Shown: positions 47,139-59,680, numbered from the stretch's first letter. The stretch is DNA of 64,000 nucleotides from Paramecium octaurelia (GCA_905182995.1 CAJJDP010000006.1:191163-255162); one strand, 5' to 3'. The notes: generated by a model from the letters alone, not told the origin. Translations and numbers: made by a program.

Positions 47139-48723
47139 TCATCTAGCAGTATTTAATTGAAAACTAATTTGATCGAAATTGCTTTCGAGTGACAACTTAT
47201 ACTTATGCGAGGCTGAATGAGTATTCAAGACTGTTGAGAATTAAGAGTTGCTGTTAAATGATTATTTGTTACTATTGGATTTATAAAAGGCTTCTTTTTT
47301 TTATTTAATGAGATCTAAATTTTATTAAAACAAATATTCTTTGATTTCTGGTTTCCTCTGTAAAATGCTGGCACTCTTCAGTCTCACTGCAATTTTCTTT
47401 TGTTTAGTTACTCTCTAGCTTGCACCAGACAAAGTGGAGTTTGATGAACTGTATTTAAGAAAGCAGGATTCACAAACGAGTATTGTTTTTATTAAGAAAG
47501 CATCATTAACTTTCATCTACTCATATAAAGCTACAGTTATTTATGGGTATAGTTTAATAATGAGTGGAGGAATATGAGAATGTATGTCTCTGATGTGATC
47601 TTAGCTTACAAAAAAGGACTTGGGTTTAAGGACTAGGATGTTTTCATTAATGATCGGATTGGAATTGGGGTTCAGCTCAAAATGTTTAATGATGAATTCA
47701 TAAGCCAAATGATATAGATCGTCTTTTTAACAGAGTGATCCGCATTCAACGCATTCTATATTTTTAATTAGAGTGACTGGATGCATAGTATTAACAGTTA
47801 ACACATTTTTAATTTAATGGGGTCTTTTGAAATTAGTATTGAAAGATATTGGAGTGTTATTCTTCTTAATATTTGAGTTTCCCCAAATAGATTTATATTG
47901 CTCTATTTGTTCATCAGGTTCTCCTTACAATCGAATAGATGTACAATACAGAAACCAAACGTGGTTCTGTTTGTCAGGTTTAAAGTACATTACAACTCTC
48001 GATATATTTGTTTGGCCATAGCTTAAATTAGTCAATTTTTGAATGATCATCTAACACTGTTTTCTAATTTCATGTGAGATTTGTTTGCCTCTCAATGGAA
48101 TCACCTTTGAATATGCTTCACATCCATCAAATGTTGCACATCTCTCTAGGGTTTTAATAGGATGATTATTTACCATATGGATCAAACTGCATATCATAGA
48201 GGTCTCTGTTGTTTTACTTTTTTGAAAGTATGCAAACAGAAGGACTCCAAATAGCCTAGATCAGTTGTTCGTGATTAGCAATCGGATCAATAAATCTCTG
48301 GAGAATTCCCTCAGGAGCTTTATTATTATTTTTAATAAATTAAGGAAATGTTTCTTTGGTCAAATAATAGATGCAGATCTTCTCATTGACATCAAATTGC
48401 TTAGTTTTTTAGATCTCATGAGGATCATTGATTGGATCCTTAACATTGTATTTGCTATTGTAGATATAATATGCAATAACTTATCCACTTTATTTGCTAT
48501 TATTGCAAAAATGGTTGATGATATTTTCAGGTTTACGACAATCATTCTTCTTCATAAGGATTTCTCCTGATTAATTTGTAAAATACCAAACTTACGGCAT
48601 TCCATTCTTAAATATAATTGTATCTGGTAAACTCAATTGAAAAGACTCTTTGATTAATGAATCATCCTTCAACCAAATATAGTGATATATCGATTCAGCA
48701 ATGCCATTCGTATTAGTTATCAT
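47139..48723 (-). CDS. uncharacterised 518-aa protein with paired Cys
   Basis: One 28-nt intron; the remaining 1,557 nt are an exact frame. The sequence looks well folded, not low-complexity: QVWYFTNQSGEILMKKND, GQVIAYYIYNSKY, NEKICIYYLTKETFPQFI, WSPSVCILSKKQ, RCATFDGCEAYSK, FKPDKQNHVWFLYCTSIRL. Then there are two Cys pairs, IECVECGSLC and VCESCFLKY about 75 residues apart, that might bind one zinc. The final 90 residues are basic. The regular layout suggests a conserved eukaryotic family, possibly cilia-related like several neighbours, but I cannot name it. It starts 25 bp past the phosphatase stop, on the same strand. Confidence 0.65.
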
Positions 48724-48748
48724 TAAATTTATATATTTATTATATTAA

Positions 48749-50445
48749 TCAATATGAATATGTATCATATGCTTTAAACATTTCTCTTAAACATTCATCC
48801 GCAGTAAGACATTATTAATATAAGTACGTTCTAAAATGCACTTTATTTGCATATGTCCATTATTTATTTTTTTCTAATTTTAGTAAATAATCAGTTAAGA
48901 ACACTAATTCTTTATCAAATTTGTTATCATAAAAGGGGATTATAGGAACTCCATTGTCTATTTAATAACAATAGGAATAGGGAGCATTGTCGATTAATAA
49001 TAGATTCTAGAGTATATAATATTACAATTTACTTCAATTTAACGATTTCCAATAACTCTCAAATCCTTTATGAACAATCCTTCTTCTATTTCTAAGCAAC
49101 TCTCTCTGTAGAATCGATGTTAAAACAACTTTCTCTCTGGATCAATTAATTCAAGGGCCTTGTCTGCATAATATTAATAAGCTGCTGTAAATAAAATGAG
49201 TTCAAAGTGATTGGATAATAATTTCAACATTTATTGACAGAATGGTCGAATATTAATTTTTGTCTAGAATCTATTAATAAATTTACCTTGACCATTCCTT
49301 CATTGGGCATATTGACCATGATTGTATAATCAGTGGGATCATTAACATTTTCATTACAATGCAAAAGTGTTTCATCCAAATCGAATACTAAGGTTTTGGT
49401 ATGATTCTCTATGGGAGGTAAATATTGAATCTTATTGTTTTGTTTTAAGGTTTGTGTTAATCTTTTACAATATTGCAAACAAGTGAATGATTGTTAAAAA
49501 TGCTCACAAAATAAATCACTAAAATATTCTTTTAATTGATTTGTCTTATATTCCAACTCAAAGTGGATTTTAAAGGGAGATTATTTATTTCTTACTTGTT
49601 CATAATGATAATGAATCAATGAGGTTTAGTAATACTTTGCATCCTTAAATAATGGGTTAACGATACACTAAATAACAATATGAGGATTACATAATAAGGA
49701 TCATTTGGTAGGTTTTTGTTTAAAGGAGTTTTGGATCTTTAAAACAAGTCATCCATCTTATTTATAGTTATTGACTTGTGAACACTTAGACTCTATTTGG
49801 AAGACCTAGTTTATATAGATTATGATGATATTGTATTTGAATCCTGCTTATTCAACTTTATAGCAGGACTCTCTTTCTTAAATGGTAGGCTTTTGCCCTT
49901 CTCAAAATTGGGTTTCATCTTGCTTATTATATTAGAATTAATTTTGGTTTCTTTAACATTGCCAGAAATGAACATTTACTTTTTTACAGATCTCGGAGTG
50001 GGTTATTAATTTGAATTATTCAATTATTATTATTGCTATTGAGTGATATTTTTAGTTGCCAATGGCTTAACTCGTGATTGCGGACTCAAAGTAGATGTCC
50101 TGCCTGAAGTTGAAAAAGTTCTCTATTTATTAATGACTCTTTCAGCACTTGAATTAGGATTTGTGACTAATCTCTTTTAAGGATCTAAACTAATTATTAC
50201 ATCTATTATTCATACTGTTTTAAAGGCTACTATTTCTCTTTACTTACGCTTTCCTTTTTCTACGTTGATTAAGTTCTTGGCCGAGCTGATTATAATTGTG
50301 AATATTAATTTCCTTGCTACTTGATATCCTTCTTAACCATGCTAACATTATTGCCATTGTTGGTTGTGGTATCTAGTTTTGATTTATTATTTTTGGCGTT
50401 GATTAACTTAAAGTTTGAAGAAGCTGAATTGTTAGTTTTATGCAT
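48749..50445 (-). CDS. FCP1/SCP-like (NIF-type) HAD phosphatase
   Basis: Predicted 532 residues; introns of 26, 23, 23 and 26 nt leave exactly 1,599 nt. The phosphatase domain begins near residue 330: TLVFDLDETLLH (DxDxT nucleophile motif), then INIRPFCQQML, FELILFTAAYQYYADK (motif with the T/S), RFYRESC, KDLRVIGN and NLLLIDNAPYSYCYQIDNGVPI (D-N loop). This matches small C-terminal-domain phosphatases (CTDSP/Dullard/SCP type), which remove phosphate from Ser in the RNA polymerase II tail or from other proteins. The first 320 residues are Ser/Asn/Lys/Gln-rich and disordered. Typical SCPs are about 260 residues, so the long N-terminus is specific here. Regulation cannot be read. Confidence 0.88.
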
Positions 50446-50574
50446 CTATATTAAAAAATTAAAAATATATTTAATTGTAAAAGAATCGTTCTATTTTTAA
50501 CTTGACCCAATTCAATCTTCATTTGAGTTTGTATAATGATGAACATTCCTTATTATTATTCAATTTAATATAAA

Positions 50575-52027
50575 TCAATTCTGAAGAACATACTATGGTA
50601 TATACCCAATCGTTTATTTAATATCATAACAATGTGATCTATATTTAATAGGCTATCTTACTGATTTAAATCTATTGACTTCTTCTCCATACTCTTCTCA
50701 AGAGTAGGAAACGTGTATTTGGGTCCATCTGTAATATCTCTAGGAATGTTATATCTGCCAGGCCCTATCAAACTAGACTCTTAAGGTTTGTCGTATTTCT
50801 TAGCAATGTGATAACTCGGTCCTTTGTTAGAAGTCATCGAATCATTGGGATTATACTTTCCGGGCCCCTACACAGTAAATAGAATTCATAACTGGTAAAT
50901 TTTATAGATTGATTTAATCTTTGGAGGCCTTTGGGATTATAGGACCACCCTTTTTGAATTTCATGTCTATCGTGTATGTTCCTGGTCCTGGAGTTCGCTC
51001 AGTAGATATCATTGATGGTCTAATTGCTTTATTGAAACTACAATCATATAATATATCCAAATAAACCTTGCATGTCTCGTTGGATACTTATAATTGGTTA
51101 CATCATAATCTAGTGGAGAAGGTCCAAACTTTTACAAATTTAGACTACCTCTTTCAGATTTTCCTATTCTTCAATTAAAATTTAAATTACTTAGCTCCTT
51201 TCATGCTCTTAAACTTTCCCTCCACAACTTCTGCATCATAACTACCTGGCCCTGGAACATTCGATCTATCTATTGATTAATTAGTTTTGCTTCCAAAGGT
51301 TATTCCTTAATGTTTAGGCAGATTAAGATCAAATGCTCCTGGACCTGGTCCAATCTGACTCCAATTCGTGCTACGTTATGATTTTGGAAACCTTTTTGAA
51401 TCTAAACTATAACTTACTTAACATTTGTTAGAAACTGAGGCTTCTCCACTTCATAAGAACCAGGACCTGGATGATTAGTTAATAGCATGTTAGTTCTTTA
51501 ACTAGTCGAAAACCCTTTATTTTTGGGCTTCAAAATATGATTATGCTCCATCTCATAATTTCCAGGACCTGGTGTTTTCATAATCTCATTCCCAATGGAA
51601 TCAAATCGACTTTGAAAAGTAAATGCAGGTGCTTTCTTTTACACAGCTAAATTATATGACCCAGGACCTATCTCAGTCTCTTTGGGAGAAGTCTCTTTTG
51701 CTTTAGTGAATGCAACCGAGGAAGAGTGAGGTAAGATTGCCTAATAAGTTATGCTAAATTTTGCCTGAATTTTATTCTCATAAGCCCCAGGATCTGGAGC
51801 TGCTGTAGCTTAATAGAGAGGTTTCCGCTTAGACTTTGTAAATTTATATGCCAGAGGCTTGTCCAAGAGATTCACTGAATAATGATTTGGTCTAATGTGA
51901 ATAGATATAATACCCAGGATTTGGATTGGTTTAGTATATTGCACCTATCATTAAAACATAAATTACATTCGTATCTTTTGCCTATCGTGAATGCACCAGA
52001 AAATTATGAGTTGGGACCATGAATCAT
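50575..52027 (-). CDS. STPGR-repeat (SHIPPO/ODF3-like) ciliary protein
   Basis: Predicted 427 residues; seven introns (22, 22, 26, 22, 29, 25, 23 nt) leave exactly 1,284 nt. At least nine PGPGxY-type repeats: NPGPNHY, APDPGAY, IGPGSY, TPGPGNY, HPGPGSY, GPGPGAF, VPGPGSY, TPGPGTY, IGPGRY, each about 35-45 residues apart. They usually end in a basic/aromatic segment such as KPKNKGFSTS. ODF3/SHIPPO proteins line sperm-tail structures, and related STPGR proteins bind the lumen or surface of axonemal microtubules. Two introns end in AAG. A second STPGR gene lies on the plus strand at 61.5-63.1 kb. Confidence 0.87.
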
Positions 52028-53075
52028 TATATATATCTATATATAATAAAAAAATGAAACTAATTACAATGTTGTAATTTATCAAAATAATAACATAGAT
52101 ACTGAATAATTGACGTCCTTACCCTCAGATGTCAATTTCAATTCTACACACCTCATTCTCTAAGTAAAATCTATCTATTCATGAATATACTTCTACTTAA
52201 AAGCTTTAAGAAAGATAAATTTAAATAAATAGATTATCAATTTAATTGATTCCTTATGTAATCTACTTGAAGATACTTTTGGATTTTCTTTATTTCCCAT
52301 CTTCATTATACTCTATAAGATTTTGGTTATTCTTTTTAAGTATTTGATTTTCTTGCACTTTAGACCTAGTTATAGACCCAAGTATAAATAATACATTAAA
52401 TATGATTATCATTATAGAGTTAATTAAAAGTAATTCACCTACTGTGCCATAAGTAAGTAGTTTATATTGATAAATAATTATGAAAATGAGATTATTATAT
52501 TAAATGATTTATTAATTTTTCTTAAATTCAGATCTTCTTCAATAAGCAACCATATTATATTGACAATTGTAATAGTTATTAGAATTTAATAATATGATAA
52601 TAATGATAGCATCAAATGCTCATAAATATTACAGAATCAATACAAATAGTAAAAAGTTAATTACATTGGGGATAAATTAGTAGTAAATAATATTATCAAA
52701 TAGAATTAACTTATTCCCATCTCAGTATTATCATTATTTCCTTTCAACTATTTTAATTCTATCTAATGATTAGCCCTACAAATGTTGTTATTATAGTATA
52801 TTATAAGAATGGATATTTTGTTTCTTGGTACTAATTTTTATACTGATAACCCAATATTTATGAGGATACAATAGCCTATTGATAGTGTTTCATATGTGAT
52901 CAACATACATTAATATCATCAAGTTGATATTCGCATAAAAATTGAAAATATAGAAACATCAAAAAAATAATTATGAAACTAATTATATCTATCTATTCAT
53001 ATCTCTTCTATTTTAAGAGTTGTTATATTAGAATAAACACTTTGCTGTTCTCATTTCTGAACAATTAATTATATA
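52028..53075. other. intergenic gap; a small minus-strand frame only
   Basis: About 1 kb of A+T-rich sequence. A minus frame from the ATG at 52306 to a TGA at 52082 (74 codons, MKMGNKENPK... MRCVELKLTSEG) could be a tiny gene. An overlapping minus frame just upstream (52.33-52.41 kb) has coiled-coil-like residues. Neither is convincing alone. Nothing recognisable from 52.42 to 53.07 kb. Confidence 0.35.
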
Positions 53076-53783
53076 ATGTTAGAAAATGAATAATTAAATT
53101 AAGAAGACCCCAAAACTAATCTTCTTAATCTTGATTCAGGGATAGAATTTATAAGGCCAATTAGACACAAATCCTCTTATTATGAGCAGGATTTTTTTGT
53201 AGAACCTTGGGATGAAAAGTAGGACAATTTTCTTCAATTATCTCCAAAATAGAAGGAGGAATAACCCCAAGATAGAAAAACCAGATCAATAAAAATTAAG
53301 CTTCCTTTATCTCGAACATAGAGTAGATAGCGCTCGAATGAAACTCATTAAACAGTTCAATTAACTCTTCCTTATCACGATAGAGCTGGAAGTTGTCATA
53401 CATTATTTTAAGACTAAGGATTTATTAACGATATAGCTGCCTACAAAAACATAGTGGATAGAGTGAAGAGCATATAAATAAACAAAAATCAAATAATTTA
53501 GAATAAAAAAAATAATAATAAGTAAATTAGTTTAAAGTTCTCTGCAAACAAAAAGAAAATCAAGCAGATAGTTCAAGTCAAGTAAAAAGAACCATTTTCC
53601 TGGTCAGATTACTACAAATTCATTTAAAAAAATCATAATCAAATCAAGCCTAATAAACAGCAAAATCCTCAAATTACTGGATATGCCATTCAGATTAATA
53701 AGTCTCTATAACAAAAAGTAGATAAGGACTCAATTGTAAGAAACTTTCGTTTGAAATCAAATTATACTAAGACTATTGCATGA
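53076..53783 (+). CDS. uncharacterised basic protein (235 aa)
   Basis: An intronless frame of 235 codons ending in TGA. It is Lys/Asn/Gln/Ser-rich with an acidic start (MLENEQLNQEDPKTN) and one more ordered patch (SCHTLFQDQGFINDIAAYKNIVDRVKS, of which the first half looks strand-like). Near residue 180 is EPFSWSDYYKF. No domain known. It converges with the EF-hand kinase gene, whose stop is 36 bp away. Composition resembles many ciliate cytoskeleton-associated proteins, but no function can be assigned. Confidence 0.6.
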
Positions 53784-53819
53784 TTATTTTGTATAATTGT
53801 AAATACTTATGATAATGTA

Positions 53820-55562
53820 TCATTAAAATATTTACTGAAAATCTTAAAATAAAACTCCTTGACTATTCGACTTGTTTACTAATTAAAACATGGCTTTCTC
53901 AACTTCAAGTGTACTGTTCCTATCAATTATTTTACAAATGTTTTAGAATTCATTGAATTCTAATTTACCACTTCTATTCTTATCAAAGTTATTAAAAATC
54001 TATTATGGATTACTTCCACTAGTTTTGACTATTCTCTTTAAATCACTTATTAGTTTCTATAATAAAATGATCATAATTACCATTGCTCTTTCTTACTCTG
54101 GGTCAAACTTTGAATCGAATAGAGTACCAGCAACTAATTACTCTTTAAATTCAGCAAAGCTAATTTCTTTATCATTGTTTTTGTCAAACTTCTTGAATAC
54201 TTCCTCAATCTCATCTTATTTCAAACCTGGAGCTAATTATTTAATAAATTATGTGAATTCTTGTTGATTAAGTTTTCCATCGCTTTGTTAATCAAAGCTT
54301 CTAAAAAATTAATCCAAATTTAGTTTTCTGGCTTTAACAACTTCTCTTAAATCAATAATGATCCTTTCAGCCCTATCAGAAATGTTGATGAACTCGTAGT
54401 TGCAAAAGATTTCCTTAAATTCATCAAGTGATATCAAATCATCACCATTTTTATCCATAACCTTAAAAATCAAAGTTGTTTGGTCTCTAGTCAGTCTGGG
54501 ATAAAGTTATAATACGAATAAATAGAATTCGTTTCTATCCAATTAAAGACTTCTATCAGCATCATATTTTTCAAATAACTCAAGTACATTAATATCTCGA
54601 GCTTAAGACATCTTTTGCAATTGCCCTAGTAATTCCTTGACATTTTGTGGCACTTTAAAAGAATCCTATTGTTATTTAAGGCTTTAATACATATTATTTC
54701 TAACTTTCCTAAACCTTAAACAATGGATGATTAAAAGCTTCGTCCCATTCAATACGTTTATTTTCATCATATTCTAAGCATCCCCTTAGGAAGTCTTTAT
54801 ATTATTCAGAAACCTTGATATCTACAGGAAATCTTAATGGGACATTTTTGATGTTTTTCAAGAGTTATTCATCTCCTGCTCTGTTGGACCAGGGAAACTA
54901 TCCGTAAACTAGTTCATATGCCATAACTCCAATTGAATATAAGTCACATTTGGCAGTGTAAGGAATCATTGCTAAGATTTGAGGGGCCTCATAAATAGGA
55001 GTTCCACAAAATAAATCCAGTTTTTATTTGGCTCTAACGTTAACCTTTCCAGCAAATCCAAAATCTGAAACTTTATAGACCGATCCTTTTGTCAATGCAT
55101 TAGCAGGTTTAACATCTCTATGAATATAATTTTTGTTTATCATATATTTAAATCCTTCCATCAATTAAGTTAAAGCAGCCTAAGCAACTGATTCTGGCAA
55201 TTTTCCGCCGTATTTTTTCATCTATTTGTTCAAATCGCCATCACACAATTCTAAAATTATAATCTATGTTTCTTATTTATATATTACCATATTTTTAGGA
55301 GGTAACTTAAAGCTGTCTATAATTTTAGCTATATTGGGGTGCTACAATTCCTTCATGGTGGCAATCTCTGTTTCTAGCAATTCTAACTCGACTCCCTCCA
55401 TCTTTGAAAGATCAAAAACTTTTCCAATAACGATATATGGATACTTTTTACAGCTATTTCTTCTTAGGTTTTTGTATCCTTTCCCTTATACAACTTTCCA
55501 TAAGACCCTTCCCCCAAGAAATCCCTCTCATAATACATATATCTATTGTTAAGCAACACCAT
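53820..55562 (-). CDS. Ca2+-regulated protein kinase with C-terminal EF-hands (CDPK-like)
   Basis: Predicted 555 residues; introns of 26, 24 and 25 nt leave exactly 1,668 nt. Kinase domain about residues 10-270: LGEGSYGKLYKG, IAVKIFDL, ELCDGDLN, YIHRDVKPANAL, SDFGFAGK, FCGTPIYEAPQIL, DLYSIGVMAYELVYGQFPW. HRDVKPAN and GTPIYEAPQ differ from plant or apicomplexan CDPKs (HRDLKPEN, GTAYYIAPE). A linker leads to at least four EF-hands: KYDADRSLQLDRNEF, VMDKNGDDLISLDEF, FDQQSDGKLNQQEF and KFDKNNDKEISFAEF, plus one near the end (FDKNRSGKLEFNEF). The third loop lacks some acidic ligands, so it may bind Ca2+ poorly. It acts presumably as a direct Ca2+ sensor kinase, as known for CDPKs in ciliates. Confidence 0.88.
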
Positions 55563-55771
55563 AATATTCAAATAATATAAATTTTATTTTTTGTTTTACT
55601 TTTGATTTATTGAAAAAGTGTTAATTTTAGATGTTTTGGTAAATAATTATTATTGAATTTTTTTTAAATATATATAACTTTATGATTACTTGTTTGTAAT
55701 TGAAGATTAACTTATAGGCATTTTGTTTACGCAATTTGCAACAAATAATTTGCATTTTCTATGCAATATAT

Positions 55772-56415
55772 TCATAAATATCTATTAAATTTAGCAAATA
55801 ATTCAACTAGCACTCCAGCAAGAAATAAGTTAATTACAAAGAAAACCGATTTGCAAGTATATACACTATATTCCATATTATTTTTATTGGAGAGATCTTT
55901 GGTACTCTCAAAAACCCCTGGTGTATTGATTTCTTATTAACACTAAATTCTAAAATTACATCCTTTAATTACTCGTAAATTTATTGTTTCAACTAATTAC
56001 AGGGGTTTTCAGATTTAGCATTGTATTAACTCATAAGTTCTGCAATGGTCTTAGTGAATTGACCCTTATCTATCCCTTGGGCTGATGTTAAATTATTGTT
56101 TTACTCTAAGTCATTAATTAAAACTTGTCTGAAATGTCTTTGAGGAATTTGTAGGCATGTGCTTATTGCTCTTCATTGTTTTCTGGTTGTAGCATTAGAC
56201 ACAAGAAATTAAATTGATTATTTTGCAAGATATACAAAATGTATTCGTTCTAGATTTAAGGTAGGGAATTATTATACGATTTGGAATTGTTGTTTCTCTT
56301 CTTTGTTCTTAATGAATTTGAGCTATTTGGAAATTAATTATTAGAAATCTTCATTAGATTCAGTATATTCACATAAAATTAGAGTTCCTTTAGAAATGGC
56401 TGAAAATAGAATCAT
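55772..56415 (-). CDS. longin-domain membrane protein (VAMP7/phytolongin-like)
   Basis: Predicted 188 residues; introns of 28, 23 and 26 nt (TAG, CAG, CAG) leave exactly 567 nt. The N-terminus MILFSAISKGTLILCEYTES is the first strand pair of a longin domain (compare the start of VAMP7). Then follow NEYILYILQNNQFNFLCLML and a helix AHAYKFLKDISDKFQ, so the longin domain covers about 1-115. A short coil (LKQQIYEQLKDVILEF) leads to one C-terminal transmembrane helix (VFFVINLFLAGVLVELF). The coil is too short for a full R-SNARE motif and lacks the central Arg, so this is closer to phytolongins (longin plus anchor without SNARE) than to a true VAMP. Role: probably vesicle traffic. Confidence 0.75.
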
Positions 56416-56490
56416 TAAATATTAATTTAATTCGTTTTTAATTAACAACTAGTGCATGAATAGAACTTCTAATTAGTTTATAATAAATTT

Positions 56491-57836
56491 ATGGGAAATT
56501 GTAATATTAATGAGAAAAAGGAAGACATGCTTGAAAGCGATAGTAATTGTTTTATAAGCATACTAAGTTACTTCAATATCAAACTTTTAGTTTATTGATG
56601 CAATAGGTCGAGGAGGATTTGGTAAAGTGTGGAAGGTGAAGAAAAAGAAAAATACATTATTTTATGCATTGAAGGTGATGTCCAAAGCAAAGTATTTACA
56701 GTTAGGTCTATTAAAGAATCATACTAAAAAAGTCAGTTCAGTCAGTTTTGAATGAGAGATAATTGTTAAGCAATGTGAGACATGGGTATGTGTGATAATA
56801 ACAACAATTTTAAGATTTATGATTAACATGCAATGCGCTTTTCAAGACAAGGAATATTTGTATTTAGTAATGGATTTGTTAACAGGAGGAGATTTGAGAT
56901 TCCATATAGGGAGGCTAAGAAGATTTAACGAAGAATAAACAAGTACAGTTTGAAATTTGAATTAGAATTTTTTGCTGCTTGTATTATCATAGCACTTGAA
57001 TATTTACATTAGAATGGGATACTGCATAGAGATATAAAGCCAGAGAACTTGGTTTTTGATAGTAGTGGTAATTGGTTTAGAAAATAAAGTGAGGTTATTT
57101 GAGATTGACTGATTTGGGGATAGCTAGAATATGGAAGCCTGAGAATTCATCTGACACTAGTGGTACACCAGGTTACATGGCTCCTGAAGTTATGTGCCGT
57201 TAAAATCATGGCATAGGAGTGGATTACTTTGCTTTGGGAGTTATCGTTTATGAATGCATGTTGGGAAGGAGACCATATATGGGAAGGAGCAGACAAGAAA
57301 TAAGAGAATAGATGCTATCCAAATAGGCAGCTATTAAAAGACAAGAAATTCCCCCAGGATGGGATATATAAGCAGGAGATTTTGCTAATTAGGTATGGGT
57401 TGAGTTTGAATTTAGTTACTTTAAAGAAAACCTCAGAATCGGTTGGGTTCAAATGGTCCAGATGAAGTTAAGGAACATCCTTGGTTCAAAGACTTCGATT
57501 GGGAAAAGTTAGAGAACAAGAAGATACTAGCTCCATTTATACCAAATGTAAAGTTCTAATAAATTTGAGTCAGTGCAATTAAGATAATTACTTGCCATCA
57601 GATGGATTAAACGATTCAGATGATTCCCTTAGTGCAGAACAACATTTATTGTTAAGACGAAATTCAATATAAAGTATATCTCGTTAGATTACTTAGATTT
57701 ATTTAATGGATATGATTAAGATGGTAACCAATAACAATGTTCACAGAACAATCTAATGATATTTTCGAGTTAATCATCCGCTAGATAGAGTAAGGCTCCT
57801 ACTTCGTCAAGTACTCTAAAGTCTTCGAAATTATGA
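56491..57836 (+). CDS. AGC-family protein kinase, YANK/STK32-like, acylated N-terminus
   Basis: Predicted 379 residues; eight introns (25, 31, 29, 23, 26, 23, 26, 23 nt) leave exactly 1,140 nt. It begins MGNCN, suited for myristoylation at Gly2 and palmitoylation at Cys4. Kinase domain about 25-290: FIDAIGRGGFGKVWKV, YALKVM, YLVMDLLTGGDLRFHI, LHRDIKPENLVF, LTDLGIARIW, SGTPGYMAPEV, GVDYFALGVIVYECMLGRRPY, and QRKPQNRLGSNG. DLLxGGDLR plus the short acylated N-terminus resembles STK32 (YANK) kinases. Unusual: the Mg-binding DFG is DLG, as in a minority of active kinases. Intron acceptors here are AAG, CAG and one GAG besides TAG; each is forced by the frame and the kinase motifs. Confidence 0.85.
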
Positions 57837-57914
57837 TATGGAGTATTGATTTTAGATCTTTATTATTGTTAATGGTGTGTAATTTAATGTTATTAAATAC
57901 TTAATAAATTAATA

Positions 57915-59680
57915 TCATGCTCTTTCTCTCTTTCTTGGTGCGCATTTTACAATGTCATCTACTCTCATAATCAATTCAGCTGCCTCACTTGCAGCCATAA
58001 CTGCTTACTCCTTAACTCTCATGCATTCTTTGATTCCTAGTTCCTTCATGTCACCAACAGTTCCATCATTCATATTCAATCCAGAAGTTAAATTTCCCTT
58101 TTACAATTCCACTTTGAAATTTTAAATTAATTCGGCTGAATCATAACCTAATTTGATTAATTATAAAAGAATACCTCCATTATCACAGATGATAGTAGGA
58201 ATCTATCTCAATGCTCTAGCGTATGCCTCTATAGCTAATGCTTATTTTCCTTAAACTTTCTTGGCTTCTTCTTCACATGCAGCAGCCATTTGCATTTCTG
58301 AATTACCACCTCCCCAAACAACTCTTCTATTCTTGACTGTAGTGATTAAGACACACAAAACATCATGAATTGATCTATCTACTTCATCCAAGATATGAAT
58401 TGAAGAACCTCTCAGTACAATTGTACAAGCTTCATTCTTTTTGCAACCTGTGAATTTGATCATCTAAAAATATATGTAATCTAATTTGTACCTTCTCTTC
58501 TCCAATCATAATTTCTTCAATTAAATCACAATGTCCTAATACTTAATCTCTTCTTTCAGGAGCATCGAATGTTGATAAGATTTCAGCCCCAGTAGCAGCT
58601 GCCACTCTTTCCATTCCTTCAAAATCAGCATGTTCAATAACAGTAATTCCAGAATCAGCTAATAATTATTCAGGATAGTTATAGATAAGTTATCTATTTA
58701 CAAATACTGTTGGTTAAAATTTAAGAATCTTATCAACCTTATGTTTCATCTTTTCTTTTTCTGCCGCCTCAATTTCAGCTACTTTGTCCATTGAGTTCAC
58801 CTTGACTTTGGTACCATAAATCTTTATTTTATCATAATCCATGGCTGTATTAGCAACCAAGATTTTGGCATTTTCAATTCTTCTCTTACAACCAATTGTT
58901 ATTTATTTCTTAAGAATGAACCCATCATCCAAATATGAATCTCTGATGGTTCCTCCTGGAAGCTTAATGATCTAGATGTAATCTAAATTAGAAGATCCCT
59001 TCAATCTCAAAACTGCTTTGACACACAAATCAGCAAAGTAATCTCTGTCTGATGTTATCAATTTTGAACTCAAAGTTGTTCTAGCAATCTTGATCAAGTC
59101 ATTATGGAATTCTTAAGATTCAATGTCATTTTCACTTGCTAGACATGATTATGAATATTAATACAAATATCTCTTAATGTCTTTAATGCCACATCTCTAG
59201 CTATTCTCCATCCGGCTATCACATGTTGTGGATGAATTCTTTTTTAAATTAATTTCTCTCCTTCTCTTAACAATTCACCTGCCAACACTGCTACAGTGGT
59301 TGTCCCATCGCCTACTTCTTCATCTTGAGTTTTGCTGATCTCAATCAGAATCTTAGCAGCTGGGTTCTCAACATACATAGATTTTAAAATTGTAGCACCA
59401 TCATTAGTAACAGTGATGTGAGTCATCTCTTGACCAGGTCCTGTGGGTTTCAATATTTTATCCTAGCCTTTAAAAACAACATCATACCATTCCTTTTGGT
59501 CCCAGGGTTGTCTTTACTAAATCAGCCACTGCTATTGCGCCTACGAAACTTTACTTAAATTTTAAAATTCAAATAATACCAATCTGGCCATCTCCCCTTT
59601 GTCTTCTGTGGCTTCGTCCTTCAAAACTTATGGCAACACGTTCTATTGATAATACTAATGATTACTCCCACGATATCCAT
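57915..59680 (-). CDS. CCT2: chaperonin-containing TCP-1 subunit beta (CCT2)
   Basis: Predicted 536 residues; introns of 23, 26, 25, 26, 28 and 27 nt leave exactly 1,611 nt, and length equals animal CCT2 (about 535). CCT is the cytosolic ring chaperonin that folds actin and tubulin by ATP hydrolysis. Seen: [20 protein letters not shown] and [15 protein letters not shown] (nucleotide-binding), [15 protein letters not shown] [78 protein letters not shown] and a final [12 protein letters not shown]. The beta subunit is indicated by MDKIL after LGPKG, GGGNSEM and APRKR at the end. One intron (26 nt near 59.57 kb) ends in AAG. The gene is divergent from the WD40 gene 44 bp away. Confidence 0.94.
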
